A program made the translations under genes and the position numbers. From contig OX940866.1 of assembly GCA_954871525.1 (NCBI GenBank), positions 10,377,001 to 10,441,000 on the forward strand: DNA of 64,000 nt. Reading direction: 5' to 3'. Positions 1 through 13,075 of this stretch are shown in pieces. Positions within the stretch are counted from its first letter, which is position 1. Each line of letters opens with the position of its first letter. The notes under the pieces are model-generated. The model was not told the DNA's origin and did no database searches. It was given only the letters and a program-made list of their open reading frames with translations. Source of the stretch: Parietaria judaica. Its lineage: Eukaryota; Streptophyta; Magnoliopsida; Rosales; Urticaceae.

Positions 1-3000
1 CGGTGATCACGAACGGGAGCCACCGTTTCCCGAAGAAAGTGGGGTTTGATCTGAGGGGCAATCAGCCGATTTTCGAGGATCAGATGGTTTATCCGAGCTA
101 CGCCGACAGATTCCACTGGGAAAACTACGGCATCACGGCCGAGGAAATGAATTACGATCGTGCCATTTCCGGGCAGAGGAGTCCGATGCGTTACGTGCCG
201 GGATTCTCAGACGGGTCTTTCTCCGGGAAGGTGAAGTTCCTCTGCAGCTTCGGGGGGAGACTCGTTAGGCGGTCGAGCGACGGGAAAGTCCGGTATGTCG
301 GTGGAGAGACTCGGATTCTGTCAATAAGGAGGAGCGTGTCGTTCGAAGAGTTGATGAAGAAGACTTCTTCGATATGTAATGTACCTCACACAATCAAATA
401 CCAACTTCCCGGCGAAGATTTGGAATCTCTGATCTCGGTTTGCTCCGAAGAGGATCTTCACAACATGCTGGAGGAGTACCAGGAGTTGGAGAGAGTTGGA
501 AGCTCTCAGAGATTGAGGATTTTTCTCGTGTCGTTGAGCGAATCTGAAAGCCCAAGCTCTGTCAACGGCATGCTAGACCGGAGCTCAAGCGGCCAAAGCA
601 TGGCTTCCCGGTCAAGCCAGTATAGCCCGAGCTTCTTCCGAGATTCTCCCACGTTGGCTTACGTGTTGGACAAGGAAGGAAGCCCAACTTTTTCGAGGCC
701 TTTCTGTCAATTCTCCCCGAAGATGGCCCCGAGCAAATCGTCAAACCATTTAGCTTCAATGGCGAATGCAGATCAAGCTCATGGAGCAGATAACACTAAC
801 CCGTTTTTCATGGGAAACTTTCCTCCGCAGGAGTCTTACTATGCAGACCCCATGGGGTATTACCACGGGCCTTCACAGCCGAATAATTACCAAATTAGCC
901 GACCCCGCGAGAAGCCAACCCTTCACCACCGGAGCAGAAGCGACGATCTCGTGTCTTCGTTTCTGTATGCTCAAAACAATGCGAAATTCGGGAGATGTGT
1001 GCTTAAAGATGGGAAGTTCTGCATAGAGAGGTGTCTTTCTCACCCGGAAGATCCTCTTTGTTTGTTGACGAAATCGGAAGACAAAGACGATTCGTGCAGC
1101 AAGATCATACACGCGGTTTCAAACTCAAAGATGCAGGAACTGGATCTGAGATTCTTAGAGGGAGTCAGGAGGGCGAATCTCCCGCTTAGGACGACGCCGA
1201 ATTGCTCGAAGGATTTCCCTTTGCAAGAGGAGAATATGGATAGAAAGAATCCTTCTATAGATGAGATTAACAAGACGGCGAAATGGGACAACGGGAATAG
1301 CTCTCGGGACGATCACTACACGATTGATTTCGCAGAAAATGTTGACGTCGCGTTATACCAAAATGCCGATGAACTTCACGGATCACCGCGCATGAACTAC
1401 AGGCAAAATGATCGCCTTTCTTCGCAAGAATTAGTACCGGTAAGTCAATTATATTTTCCCCGTAAATCCTATTTTGAGTATGATTTTTAATCTTGCTTCA
1501 TGATTCTTATGCAGGGACATGACTTGAGTTTCAGTTCAGTCATAGAATTACCCATCTCCGGTCGTAAAGATCACGGAAATAGCACTGAATATGATACAGG
1601 AAGACCGAGTTTTGAGCCTAAATCCCGGGACAATACCCCTATGAATTCTCAATCCTCGGTCAATTATCGAAACGACAAGGCGACGAAATCAGCATCTCTG
1701 ATTATCGAAGACGTGACTCAGGCAATCACAGCTCCTGAAATCCGTCCGGCGTCTAGCGTTGTAATGTACGTCGAAGACGAACACGTGGATGGAAGCGTAA
1801 CTCCTCACGAAATGGAGGTGGAGAGTCCGAATCTCGAGTCTGATTGCGAGGTAATAAGAAAACCTTATCCGCTGATGTTATTAATTTTTTTGGTATGGAT
1901 TTGGTATAAGATAGCTCATACTTAGAAGTTAGAACTATGTTGTTGCCTATTTTCAGGGTGAAGATGAAGATGGAAGCGAGAAGAACGATTCGATGTGTGA
2001 TGCCGTGATTGCCGAGATTGAAGCCGGAGTCTACGGTCTTCAGGTTCGGAACCATCGGAATTATGCTTTCATCAATATTTTTTTTAGAGATTTGTTTCAT
2101 CAGTATGACTCAAGACATCGTTTTGTAGACCTTTGGCCGTGTTCTAGAAAGAACGGTCCTTGGTTTATTGTTTATTGAACGAAGAATCCGGTACTCATCT
2201 CTTTGGTGAATACCGTTGGCTTACGTGTTATTTACGTTTCGCTTTCATTGCCGGATCTTATCCAATTCATTATGTGTTAGTTATGTTTATAAACTTAGAA
2301 GTTTGACTAGAATCTTTTCAACAAAATGCAGATCATAAAGAACTCTGATCTTGAGGAGCTGCAAGAGTTAGGATCGGGTACGTTCGGAACCGTTTATCTC
2401 GGAAAGTGGAGAGGGACAGACGTGGCGATCAAGCGGATCAAAAAGAGCTGTTTCTCAGGCCGATCATCGGAGCAAGAGCGCTTGGTAAGTCGAATAAAAA
2501 AATACCTTTTCTTTCACCTCAAGCATAGTTAGTTTTTAAATACCTTAACTTATATTCGACTCGACTCGATCGTTGCAGATTAAGGATTTCTGGAGAGAGG
2601 CGAGGATACTATCGACGCTTCACCACCCGAATGTCGTAGCGTTCTATGGCATCGTTCCCGACGCGCCCGGAGGAACTTTGGCAACCGTTACCGAGTTTAT
2701 GGTCAACGGTTCTCTGAGGCATGTTCTGCAGAAGAAAGATAGGTAAAAAAAAAAACGGATCCACATTTAACTTTGTTGCTTTGGTATGCCTTGTCATACA
2801 AGCTAAGTCTTGGAATCCGTTTCGACAGAGTTCTCGACCGGCGAAAGCGGCTGAGAATAGCCATGGACGCAGCCTTCGGCATGGAATATCTGCACTTGAA
2901 GAACATCGTCCACTTCGACCTGAAGTGCGACAATTTGCTCGTCAATCTGCGGGACCCGGAACGCCCGATCTGCAAGGTACAAGCCGCTACAAACTAGCTG

Positions 3001-4328
3001 ATAGGACGCGGAATTGAAATAAAAAAGAACTAAGAACATTTTAGCGATATCCGAAACCCGATCTCTAATTCAAGAGTAAGATCGGGAATACTCTCCAAAT
3101 GATGTTCAATAAGAAATTTCACTAATCAAACATAATAACTTAAAATACATAAAATACTCCAATGAAAAAAATACAATCTTTTTTGTTAGCTCGAAAGCGG
3201 TTTTCAATATTTCGTATATCGTGTGGCTTGACTTGTTTACATTTTTATCTTTCAAAACGGCACTGAAATATTCAATTGCTTGCTTCGCAGGTCGGAGATT
3301 TCGGGCTATCGAGAATCAAACGGAACACGCTTGTGTCCGGAGGCGTGAGAGGGACGCTTCCCTGGATGGCGCCCGAGCTGTTGAACGGGAGCAGCAGCCG
3401 AGTCTCGGAGAAGGTTTGAAATGGTTTTATTTTCTTACCATCAAGTTTGAGCACAGAAGAAAACGGAATTAATGTTTAAAAGATTATTTTTTGTGTTTCT
3501 TTTTCGCAGGTCGATGTCTTCTCGTTCGGCGTGGTTCTGTGGGAGATTCTGACCGGCGAGGAACCGTACGCCGACATGCATTGCGGCGCTATCATAGGTA
3601 AGCGCATTTATCCTCACTAATAGTAATTATAGGTATGATTAGCAAGAGAAGAATGCATGAAGATTAGACTATAAAACCTACATGTATTGTCTATTAGTAA
3701 CTACTTAATATTTCTAAATTTATTCACAATTAGTTCACTTAGTTAGAATTAATTAATATAATAATAACGTTACTCTTTTATATAATATATGAATTGATTT
3801 CATGTGAACCTCTATAAATTAATAAATAAAGTTCATATAAATTAATAAAGTGGACCAAGAGAATTTGATTATATCATTACGGTTATTAATTTATCGAATT
3901 TATCAAGTATAATTTATCGAAATTGGATAGAATAAGTATAATTTAATCAAAATTGGACAAAAATATAATTCAATCAAATTATTAAATTAACAAGATTTTA
4001 CGAACCATCATATTCTAAATCCGTTAAGAAAAATCAACAAAATCAGACCGATAAGTAAATAATTGTCTTGTTTTTAACAAACATAAGATAATCTTGATCC
4101 TATATAATGAAACATTTTCTCTTTGATTTTCTTGAAGGCGGTATAGTCAACGATACACTAAGGCCGACCATCCCGAAGCGCTGCGATTCGGAGTGGAGAG
4201 CGTTGATGGAAGAGTGCTGGTCAGCCGACCCCGCGAAGCGGCCGTCATTCACCGACATCACGTTGAGGCTCCGTGACATGTCCGTGGCACTCCAGAAGAG
4301 CAAGCGGCCGAACCCGACATCCCGATAA
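1..4328 (+). CDS. PB1-domain Raf-like MAPKKK (group B4 type), 5' end outside the window
   Basis: Serine/threonine kinase of the plant Raf-like MAPKKK class, which acts in stress and hormone signalling in the cytoplasm. Coding exons read by eye: 3-1439, 1515-1850, 1957-2043, 2332-2484, 2579-2742, 2829-2976, 3291-3413, 3510-3597 and 4138-4328. Frames join without a break and give about 908 visible residues. The frame is already open at base 3, so the true start lies upstream. A PB1 domain covers about residues 75-180 (from GKVKFLCSF to RIFLVSLSE). A long Ser-rich linker follows, then the kinase domain from about residue 621: glycine loop GSGTFGTVY, lysine in VAIKRIK, catalytic loop [24 protein letters not shown] and [16 protein letters not shown]. 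The HFD form of the HRD motif with an N-terminal PB1 is, to my knowledge, typical of group B4 Rafs, several of which are linked to osmotic and ABA signalling. The exact orthologue is not assigned. Confidence 0.93.
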
Positions 4329-4414
4329 ACGACGCACACAAACACAAACGACACACTTGGAATTACTAAAAGTATATGTAGATATCACAACTCACAAGTA
4401 CTAAGAACTTCCAA

Positions 4415-4417
<3 letters not shown>

Positions 4418-4456
<39 letters not shown>
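4418..4456. repeat. (TA)n microsatellite downstream of the kinase gene
   Basis: Uninterrupted TA dinucleotide run of about 38 bp, roughly 90 bp after the kinase stop codon and probably in the 3' UTR. Confidence 0.9.
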
Positions 4457-4459
<3 letters not shown>

Positions 4460-4821
4460 ATACTAAATACAATTTTGGTTTGTTTTGTTGAGTTGTTTAC
4501 AGAGTTTTGCAATTGTACGAGGACTTAATGCGACATGAATTAATGTACGAGTTTTGACCTCCTTTCATCGTTTCATGCATGTATTGAGTTTTATTATTTT
4601 ACTACAAACCCTAAACCCATCATTACGTTTTTTTTAAGCTTCTTACGTTAAAAAGAAGATTAAAAATGTCAATTTATGTGCAACAAGTTATTTACTCTAT
4701 AGTATTTTTATTAATTAATTATCAAATAAAATTGATATATCACTCTATGAGATTATATTTGCGAAGTATCCTGTTGTTTTTTGAGAAATTTTTTATACGT
4801 ATATTTGGCCAATTATATTTA

Positions 4822-5920
4822 GGGTTAATTGCGGCGAAAAGACCCAAACTTTGGTCAATTGCTCTGCTGTATATACAACCTCAGTAAATGGCGGCAATTT
4901 AGTACCCAAACTCGACATTTGAGAGTTGACCGAGGAAATATGTCCACGTGGTTATTAGCCTTTGCCACGTGGCATGCCACATGACACTTGGCCGCCACGT
5001 GGCATGCCACGTATTTATTACTTTTTAAATAATTTTTATTTTTTAATTTTTTTTATTATTTAAAAAAAATTCCCAATAATAACAAATAATGAATATTTAA
5101 ATTTAAATATTCATTTTATTGGTTATAAATATTTGTTTTTAAAAAAGTGGGTAGAACGAAATAAAATCACCGTTCACGGTTCACTTGAACTCCGTTTCCA
5201 ATCCAATTCACGCGTCGAATAAAATTGTTTAATATGTTTAATAATAATAACCAATAAACACATACATATTGTTTAAAAAGTCAAGACATAATTAAATACA
5301 CACCACTTATTCAAAAAAAAAAATAGTAGTCATATTTATATTTAACGAAAAAATGTTTTTATTTGTTTGCATGATATTTTTTTTTGTGTTTGCATTTTAT
5401 AATAATACTTTTTTATTTATATATTATTCTTTTTTTTTAATGTCATTAAATAATCATATGATTATTATTGGTTATTATTATTAAACATATTAAGCGATTT
5501 CGTTCCACCTGTGAACCGGATCGGAGGCGGAGCTTGAGTGAACCGTGAATGGTGATTTTTTTCTTTGACTCACTTTTCTAAAATGAATAATTCTATTTAA
5601 TAATAACCAATAATGAATATTTAAATGTAAATATTCATTATTGGTTATTATTGAAAAATAATTTAATTTTAAAAAAAAATTAAAAAGTTTTTTAAAAAAA
5701 TAATATTTTTAAATTTTTAATAAAATAATAATTACGTCATGCCACGTGGCGGCCAAGTGCCATGTGGCGTGCCACGTGGCAAAGGCTAATAGCCACATGG
5801 ACAAATTTTCTCGGTCAACTCCCAAATGCTGAGTTTGGGTACTTTTGCCGTCATTTACGAAGGTTGTATACACAGCAGAGCATTTGACCAAAAATTGGGT
5901 CTTTTTTCCGCAATTAACCC
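4822..5920. mobile_element. Mutator-like foldback element, 1.1 kb, perfect 9-bp TSD
   Basis: The left end begins GGGTTAATTGCGGCGAAA and the right end is its inverted counterpart ending in CAATTAACCC. Each arm is about 200 bp long, with mismatches; both carry a run about contrasting ACCCAAACTTTGG and repeated CCACGTGG motifs. The flanks carry an exact direct repeat TTATATTTA at 4813-4821 and 5921-5929. A 9-bp duplication with long terminal inverted repeats is the mark of the Mutator superfamily. The interior is AT-rich with a second inverted pair around 5150 and 5500 and no coding sequence, so the element is non-autonomous. It belongs to the same family as the elements at 13987 and 28233. Confidence 0.88.
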
Positions 5921-6091
5921 TTATATTTACGTTGGTTGTTTATTATCAGGGTTCATGTTAATCGATGGATTTTACGAAGAAAAAAAAAAGTTATCCGACA
6001 ACTAAACTATCAATTAAATTTACGGATAAACCGCAAACTGACAAATTAATAACAATTTGATATAGATTATATAAAAATGTGATCCACATAT

Positions 6092-6714
6092 TGTAGGTTA
6101 TGCCCGAACCGGATAATGAATCCACCGGGTTCTAGGGTATTGACTCGAGCACATAACCGAACTAACAGGCCCACATGGGCCCGAGTATTAATTATGAATA
6201 CATTAATTAATTATTGAATTAATTAATTAAAGCTTAATGGGCTTGACTAAAAGTCCATTAAGTTAAATGTTAGCGTGTATTATAAATACACATTTAACCT
6301 CATAATTAAAGCTAATCAAAACCCTAGCCACACAGAGAATTCGAACTCCCCCTATTGGAGATAGAATTTTGGGTTTTCCCGGTTCTTCATTGGTTCGTCA
6401 TCCAAGCATCGAGAGGGATCTAACCTTATCCTCCGAGGTGCTTTCCGGTCATCAAGACGTTCCCACAGTGACATGGTGGACGACATAGAGGCACGGCAAT
6501 TGACGTGCTACTCCCGGGAGCAAGAAGAGGAATCGGCCAAACCCTAAAATTGGCAAAAGTTCGGCTTTTTGGTACTGTTGACATAAGTACCAAAGTTTGG
6601 TAATGTTTTTGAAACAATTTCTTAATCTTCGATATTAATCTAAATCTTATTATATTCGATGATATCCCGTGTTTTCCGCCTCGGGATTGAGAAAAGTCAT
6701 CGAAAAACCCAACA
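6092..6714 (+). mobile_element. Solo LTR, 623 bp, TSD CATAT
   Basis: Begins TGTAGGTTATG and ends AAAACCCAACA, with the 5-bp direct repeat CATAT at 6087-6091 and 6715-6719. It contains a TATA-like stretch near 6281-6290 (ATTATAAATA), then a C-rich leader-like part, which fits an LTR in + orientation. No internal retrotransposon sequence is attached, so it is a recombined solo LTR. Confidence 0.82.
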
Positions 6715-7911
6715 CATATATTTTTTTTTCAATTTTTTTTTCAATTCTTTTCTGTTTCTCTCACTCTATATATATACATATTATTATTATTATTATTTTT
6801 GTAAAAATCAGTACCGGTTTACTGCAGGAAAATTACCGATAAAATGTATTTAAAATCATGTATTGAACATAGATATAATAAAATAAAATCGTAGAATATC
6901 AAAATTAGTGAAAACTCTCCCTTGAAATTATAAATTACGTGTCGAGACATTAAATTGGAAAGATGTCGTAAATATTAGATTCCCGATGTGTTATATAGTG
7001 GCGTACAACTGAGCAAATTGTCACATGGAATCTGCGTTTTGGCCAATTACGTGTCGTTTCACGAAATAGCTGTCAACGTTTTCTCCCTTACTCCGATCAC
7101 CTGAATGACACGTCCCATTTCCTTTTCATGCCACCATTCATATTCGGTGCTCGATCTTGATTATAAATCTTAAGATTTTTTCAGTAATTAATTTGCAATT
7201 TTTATTTTATTTTATTTTATTTTATTTTTCTTCGTGATATGAGTTTAGTGCATGTAAAAGTATATATCAATGTAGATTATAAACTAAGTTGCATATAATT
7301 CTTTTAGGAAAATCAATTACTCAACTCAACTAGCTAGATACTCATCAATTCAATCGTATAAACTATTATTAAATAGTTGAAAATTGTAGTTATATATATT
7401 AATATAATATATACATATATTTGTGTGTGTGGCACGAAGGCGAGGTGTGGCATTAGGGCCAAGTTTTGTTCATGACATTTGTCCATTCAAAATTCAAATG
7501 TCTCTTTCTCTCTACGTAGTGCCTAATCCTATCTTCAATGTTCTGCAACCATTATATACAGTCAATCACCCCACCATAACTATATATATATAATGTATAT
7601 ATAAATATAAACATGTTTCTCTCTCTCTTCTCTCTTTCTTGGTACTTCGAACATGCAAAAAACTAGGTTATTAGATTTTCGATGCTTGCAACATGCAGGT
7701 ACTTCAGATGTATAGATGAGATCATAATATATTTATGTGTATATATATCATGCACTGAGTTCGGTGGCATAGTCATACTTTAATTTCAGCGAAGTACGGA
7801 ACATATTTCAATCGATTTTTTCGGATACGTAAATAAAAAAAGATCATAAACAATTATATTAAAGCGACTATTAGACATGTAAATAGATAATATTACTTTT
7901 CAAATAATAGT

Positions 7912-8105
7912 AGAATAGATTTATCAAGTCAAGACGAGAGAGAATGAAAACAATCGAACCAAATCCTGAATAATATTTTATTTTTTTTTGAAGTGAGCGT
8001 ATGCACGTAGAATAGATTTATCAAGTCGAGAAGGGAAAGAGAATGAAAATAATCGAATCAAATCCTGAATAATATTTTTTTTTTGTTTAAAATGAACGTA
8101 TGCAA
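7912..8105. repeat. Imperfect tandem duplication of about 97 bp
   Basis: The block starting AATAGATTTATCAAGTC near 7913 recurs near 8012. Both copies run through a GAGAATGAAAA segment, an AATCCTGAATAATATTTT segment, a T-rich run and a GTATGCA motif. A few substitutions and T-run length differences separate them. Confidence 0.8.
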
Positions 8106-8133
8106 GTACACTCAATGGTACACGTGTAACTCT

Positions 8134-8227
8134 GCCACTGACCGACCGAGTTGATATATAATAACGAGGCACCGACTGAAAGTTCACTGACTGAGTTTAT
8201 ATAATAACGAGGCACCGATTGAAAGTT
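8134..8227. repeat. Imperfect tandem duplication of about 50 bp
   Basis: TATATAATAACGAGGCACCG occurs at about 8153 and again at about 8198, followed in both cases by A(C/T)TGAAAGTT. It lies directly after the 97-bp duplication. Confidence 0.75.
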
Positions 8228-8952
8228 TGATAATAATCTACGAGTGTTTATTTTCTTCAGCCACGTGGGAACTCTTCAAAGTCATAGCTCAATACCTATG
8301 ATTATTCATCAAGTTCCTCGTTGAATATAAGAGACGGAAATTGGGCTCAAAAAAGAAGAAATTATAAATATTATAAAGTTATATATGTGATATAAGTACT
8401 GAGATGTCAAGACATATTTTTAGTTTATTTAACCTTAATAATAGGAAAGTTAGGGCATATGTACATATCAAAATTGTTTAAAAAATTCAGGTTAAATATT
8501 CATTCTTTGTTTTAACCTTACAAATACCAATACATCTCTCTCATATTATATTATAAATATGTACTAAGTAACTCCAAGAAAAAGTATATTTCTCTATAAC
8601 GTAAGAGAAAAATATTTGTATTACCCGACTAAAAATATATATATATATATAACGTTAATATTTTAAATATTTTTAATATTTGTGCCGTGAATAACTCCTT
8701 ATAATACCTAAAGATCACAAGTTGTACTATTTATTCAATTCGCTCTATACACCATTAACATGTTTTAAGACAAAGAACATGTATATATATTAATTTAATA
8801 AAAATATTAAATAATTTAACAAAGTGTATAATAAATTGCGACATGAATATGGCAACTATATATATATATATATTTTCTCTTTCTTTTTCCCCGTGCCACT
8901 CCCGTTGTCTCAATACTCTCAACGTAGCATGACACATTAACATGACGCGTTT

Positions 8953-9652
8953 AAATTAGAGGTGTTAAGTGGGCCGGGGTGATCATCCGGCCCGGCCCAC
9001 AACTCGTTAAACCTACATATTAAACGGAGTGGGCTTGACCCGCCCTCTTTAATGTGAGGGACGGGTTTTGGAAGTGTCATCAAGGCCCACCCCAGTCTAT
9101 GAACTCAAACCCACAATGTCACGGGGCAGGCGGGGCAGGCTTTTACTAGTCGAACTTCGTGGTTTTTTACGGGTTGATATGTAATAATCATTTACATCTT
9201 TAAGTGGAACGTATAGATGAAATTCAATACAATTAAAATTTAATACAAAAATAGAATATAATGAATAGAACAAGGAACAATAATACCTTTAATTTTTTGT
9301 GTTTGATCGATGTTCGTATACTCATGTTGAAAGTCGAGTAACATAATGCAACAAATAAAGTAATGTATTATGTAATATAAATAAATTATAAATTTTATAA
9401 TAATAAAATATTTAGAGTTATCTTTTTTATATTTTTATTAGTATTAATATTACAACTTAATATTTTTTTTTATATAAAAATATGATTTATGTGGGTTTTT
9501 AAATGTGCGAGGCGGGTGGGCCACGGAGCGAGTTAATGTGGGCTTCGGGGCGGAGCGGGACAAGCTTTTAGACGGGGTGGGGCAAACCCGCTTTTTTCAC
9601 GAGTCGGGACGGTGGGCTTGGGCCGGCCCGGCCCAACTGACACCTCTAATTT
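8953..9652. mobile_element. hAT-like non-autonomous element with GC-rich terminal inverted repeats
   Basis: Left end AAATTAGAGGTGTTAAGTGG followed by GGCCGGG. The right end is the inverted form, GGGCCGGCCCGGCCCAACTG then ACACCTCTAATTT. TAGAGGTGT termini with GGGCCGG blocks fit plant hAT-type elements. The interior is AT-rich with subterminal GC-rich stretches that are also inverted (GGGCGGGTC-like, CCCGC). A clean 8-bp duplication could not be fixed, so the superfamily call rests on the termini. Confidence 0.7.
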
Positions 9653-10594
9653 CAATTAACATTGTTTTGCCTTTAATTTTTCATTTTAAATTTATTAATT
9701 GAGATCCTATATTTTAATTGAGATCCTATATTTGTGCGGCTATTTTGCCGACCAACTACGATACAATAGCTTTTCATGGTTTAGATGGACCATCAATCAG
9801 AGATTCTCTGCTTCGTGTAGTCTATGATAAGAATTGTTAGACTTATAACAGCGCTGACTAGTATTGCCAGTTGTCACCACATTAATACGCCAATAATAAC
9901 TCGTACACACACACATATATATATATACACATATATATCATGTGTGGATAATAGTCAATTAGTCATGTAAAAGCCTAGATGACATATGCTACTATTTGAT
10001 CCTAATAAGTACACATGTATATTGGCACGCGAATATGAACGTTCCATCCAAAAATAATAATAATAATAATCTTTTTTCTTTAATTAGTCAATATAATTTT
10101 TTTCTTGATTAATTCCCAATTCTATCTATTTGCTTATTTTTAACTCTTTAAAAATATCATGTTAAAAATGTATCTTTCATTTAAAATAACCGTACCACCG
10201 CTCACAATAAATTCGGTAAATAATATATCCTGATAAAAATCTTCATGTCGTGCTATGTATCAATAAAAAAAATGTAATAAATTTTCGAAAGAGTATAAAA
10301 TTAGTATTGTTATTTGCTTGAATTTTTTTATTTAAATTCACTTTGCAAGATTTTAAAATTTTATTTTTAATCACATGCTTGATAAAATCATTTTACAAAA
10401 TCAAATACCATATAAGAATAAAAATGCAATTCTTTAGTAAAACCAAATTTAAAAAATGCCAGAATGATTTTTTTTTTTCTTTCTCTAGAGAGAAACTAAG
10501 GGATAAATTTTTCAAAAAAAAAAAAAAACTAAGGGATACTAAAAAAATTAAATTTTGTTGTATCAAGTAAATAAATGTAATTAAATTAAGATGG
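9653..10594. other. AT-rich spacer 3' of the dioxygenase gene
   Basis: No gene seen. There is an 18-bp direct repeat (ATTGAGATCCTATATTT) at about 9699 and 9717, a CA/TA microsatellite at 9905-9940 and many T and A runs. The last 100 bases probably include the 3' UTR and poly(A) region of the minus-strand dioxygenase. Confidence 0.55.
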
Positions 10595-12328
10595 CTAACT
10601 AAGAAGCTGTTTCATTAATTCATTTTGTTGAACAAAAGTGCCATGAAATCCATAAGGAACCCTAGTTGGTATCTTCACCGAAGCCACTTCTTTCATCTCC
10701 GAAGCCTTCACAATCACAAGCTCCGACCTCTCTTCCCTCTCGTCCCTCACAAAGCACGCCAAATACCCGTTGTCCTCGGCCTCGCCCTTCTCCGCCACGT
10801 AATAGGGCTCGCCCCCGAACCGTCCCTCCCCGTACATAAACTTCTCCACCCGGCCCGTTTCCAGGTCCACTTTCGCAATGCCGGAGCATTTAGGCCACGG
10901 CTCGGCAATCGCCAGGTGGACGTACCTTGTCTTTCTACCGAGAAGGGTTTTGTTCACCATCCCGACCTCTAAATTTAAACCGGGTACGATTACCCGTCGG
11001 GTCGAAACCCCGGTCTTCAGGTTAAGCCTGATTTCGACGAGTTCGCTCCGGAGCGGGTCGGATTCCCGCTCGGAGAAGATCGAATCAGCCGGTGTCATGC
11101 ACGACCCGATTACGACGACGACGTTGTTTTCCTCCCACGCATTATATAAGTGGAAGCAGAAGCAACCGGGTACGTCGATCCATTTCAAGCCCGACCCAGT
11201 TACGTCGCTTTTGGGTAAAATTCCGAAATGGGAAGTTTTGTCCGGGTCATAAATAACGGGTGACCCGCCCCGCCCCATCTCGAAGAGCTTAAAAACCACT
11301 TGCTGATCTGGAATTACTACATGATTTTCCGTGATGTCAAAATCGTGAATCATCGACGGGGCGTCCAGCTTGATTGCCACGTCACGCGCCTTTTCCCCGC
11401 ACGTGCCAAATTTGTAGTACTTCAGGTATGGCTTCTTTACCACGTCGTAGCTCAGCGCGTGGAGCTCACCCGTTCCTGAGTCCACCTTCGGGTGGGCGAT
11501 CATGGCCCGGTCGAGCTGCCCGTCGAAGTCGAACCGCCCAGCTGTCTCGAGATCGCCGCCATCGGTAATCCTGACGTGGTACGGGAGATCATCCTCAGAT
11601 ATGGCTAGGAGCCGGCCATTGAAATAGACGAGGCCGGCGTTGGCCACACCAGTACCGTGCCCCAAGTCAACCAGCCCGAGCCCGGCCCGCGCGTAGAAGA
11701 GCGCAAGCCGGGCGATCCCTGAGTGGCCGTGGAGCTCGCCGATCGGCTTGGGGAACATGGCCCGGCCCAGCTCGGCCTCCTGCTCGAGCCGGCTCGTGCG
11801 CGTGTACCTGCAGGAGTAGCTCGCGCGCGTGGCGGAGTCAAACCGCACTGCATGGATCATCCCGTCACCGTCGAAGAGGTGGTGCCCGCCAGTGGGCGCG
11901 TGAAGGGGACTTGCGCCGTTTCGGACGTAGACCCCGCCACGAAGGCAGTCCGGTATCCGGCCCGACACTTCCAAGCCGTGCCGGACAGGACACTCGGGGA
12001 CCGGACCAAAGTTCCCCTCCAGCTGAACCACCGGGTCGACCGTTTTAGCCAGTTTCTGGCTTCTCTCCATCGGCTCGATCAGAGAAGCCTCGATCTTGTC
12101 GAGGACGGCAACCGCTAGCCGCTGCACCGGGTTCAGCCGGGTCAACGGCGAACTGGAATCTCCAGTCTGCGGTAATTTCATGGGACGAGCCGGCGACGGA
12201 AACGGGTTGAAGAGCAATTCGCATGAGAATTGCGGCTTTGTGGAGTGATCAGTTCGGGTGATAAATCTCTTGTGCTTTGTCACGAAGGATTGTGTATTAG
12301 CAATGGTGAAATGCAAAGACTCTGACAT
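10595..12328 (-). CDS. NCED: 9-cis-epoxycarotenoid dioxygenase (NCED, NCED6-like)
   Basis: Intronless 577-residue protein of the carotenoid cleavage oxygenase family. It cleaves 9-cis-violaxanthin or 9'-cis-neoxanthin to xanthoxin in plastids, the committed step of abscisic acid synthesis. The full family core is present: an amphipathic helix ([19 protein letters not shown]), [94 protein letters not shown] and VPYGFHGTF. The iron-ligand histidines lie in [19 protein letters not shown] and GFHGTF. The first 50 residues, rich in Ser, Thr and basic residues, look like a plastid transit peptide. Lack of introns is usual for NCED genes. The length equals that of Arabidopsis NCED6, but the paralogue assignment is an inference. 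Base composition is much richer in GC than the flanks, as in other plant NCEDs. Confidence 0.95.
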   Translation of the reverse strand: MSESLHFTIANTQSFVTKHKRFITRTDHSTKPQFSCELLFNPFPSPARPMKLPQTGDSSSPLTRLNPVQRLAVAVLDKIEASLIEPMERSQKLAKTVDPVVQLEGNFGPVPECPVRHGLEVSGRIPDCLRGGVYVRNGASPLHAPTGGHHLFDGDGMIHAVRFDSATRASYSCRYTRTSRLEQEAELGRAMFPKPIGELHGHSGIARLALFYARAGLGLVDLGHGTGVANAGLVYFNGRLLAISEDDLPYHVRITDGGDLETAGRFDFDGQLDRAMIAHPKVDSGTGELHALSYDVVKKPYLKYYKFGTCGEKARDVAIKLDAPSMIHDFDITENHVVIPDQQVVFKLFEMGRGGSPVIYDPDKTSHFGILPKSDVTGSGLKWIDVPGCFCFHLYNAWEENNVVVVIGSCMTPADSIFSERESDPLRSELVEIRLNLKTGVSTRRVIVPGLNLEVGMVNKTLLGRKTRYVHLAIAEPWPKCSGIAKVDLETGRVEKFMYGEGRFGGEPYYVAEKGEAEDNGYLACFVRDEREERSELVIVKASEMKEVASVKIPTRVPYGFHGTFVQQNELMKQLLS

Positions 12329-12445
12329 GATAGTGAGCGAATAGAGACTGTAGTAGTGTGTGTGTGTGTATTATGTGTATATATATATATATATATGTAT
12401 AGGATGTATAGCCAAAGAGAGAGGAAGAAATCTCACACAGAGAAA

Positions 12446-12455
12446 CTATAAATAG
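12446..12455 (-). promoter_or_regulatory. Possible TATA box of the NCED gene
   Basis: CTATAAATAG, readable as CTATTTATAG on the minus strand, lies about 120 bp upstream of the start codon. TA-rich repeats at 12378-12397 are an alternative, so the assignment is weak. Confidence 0.35.
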
Positions 12456-13075
12456 AAAGCATATATATAAATATTATATAGTAACGCTAGGCCAGGAATA
12501 TTCCATGAGTCTATGATTATGTCACATACATTGTTTGTCACTGTATATATGATTATAAAATCGTGAAAAACTTGTTTATAATTTGATTAATATAAATCGA
12601 TTAAAAACCCACGGATGTCTGTAAAAAAATCTGGATATTATATAAATTAATAGGAAAAAACATGCATGTATACGGTTGAAAATATATATTTGTGTTATAG
12701 AAAATGAAAAAACAGTCATGAGAAAAACATGCATGTATAAGGTGGAAAGGTTTTTATTTTTTTAATCTCTAACTTTTTATGGCATATTAATTACCCTTGA
12801 CAACCTAATAAAGAAGAAGATAATATTAGTTTATATTTATTATAATTTCCTTAAATGTAATAACTCTATTTTGTATTCATCTAAAGTAAAGATTGAAGAA
12901 ACTTCAGTTACATAAGGTGTTGAGTGTATGCCAGCCCGTAATATAGGCAAAACCAGTCAAATTTAACAGGTAAAACAGAAAAAGATTCCTTTTATCATAA
13001 TAAAATGTTATTGAGTAAAAAACAAAATTAAATAAAAGTTGACTAACTTTTTTTATAAATAACCTCGTGTATAAC
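12456..13075. other. Upstream region of NCED, no gene seen
   Basis: AT-rich DNA with no ORF of note. An ACATGCATGTATA(C/A)GGT(T/G)GAAA motif is repeated at about 12660 and 12727. Any ABA or stress control elements could not be assigned by eye. Confidence 0.45.

Larger units (their letters stand above)
6715..8952. other. AT-rich spacer, no gene seen
   Basis: No ORF with recognisable protein similarity. It contains short homopolymers, CT-rich tracts around 7501-7530 and 7618-7645, and the tandem duplications listed separately at 7912-8225. Confidence 0.6.

Noticed and set aside
10625..11252. Plus-strand ORFs opposite NCED
   Set aside because: The minus frame has all NCED motifs; the others are shadows.
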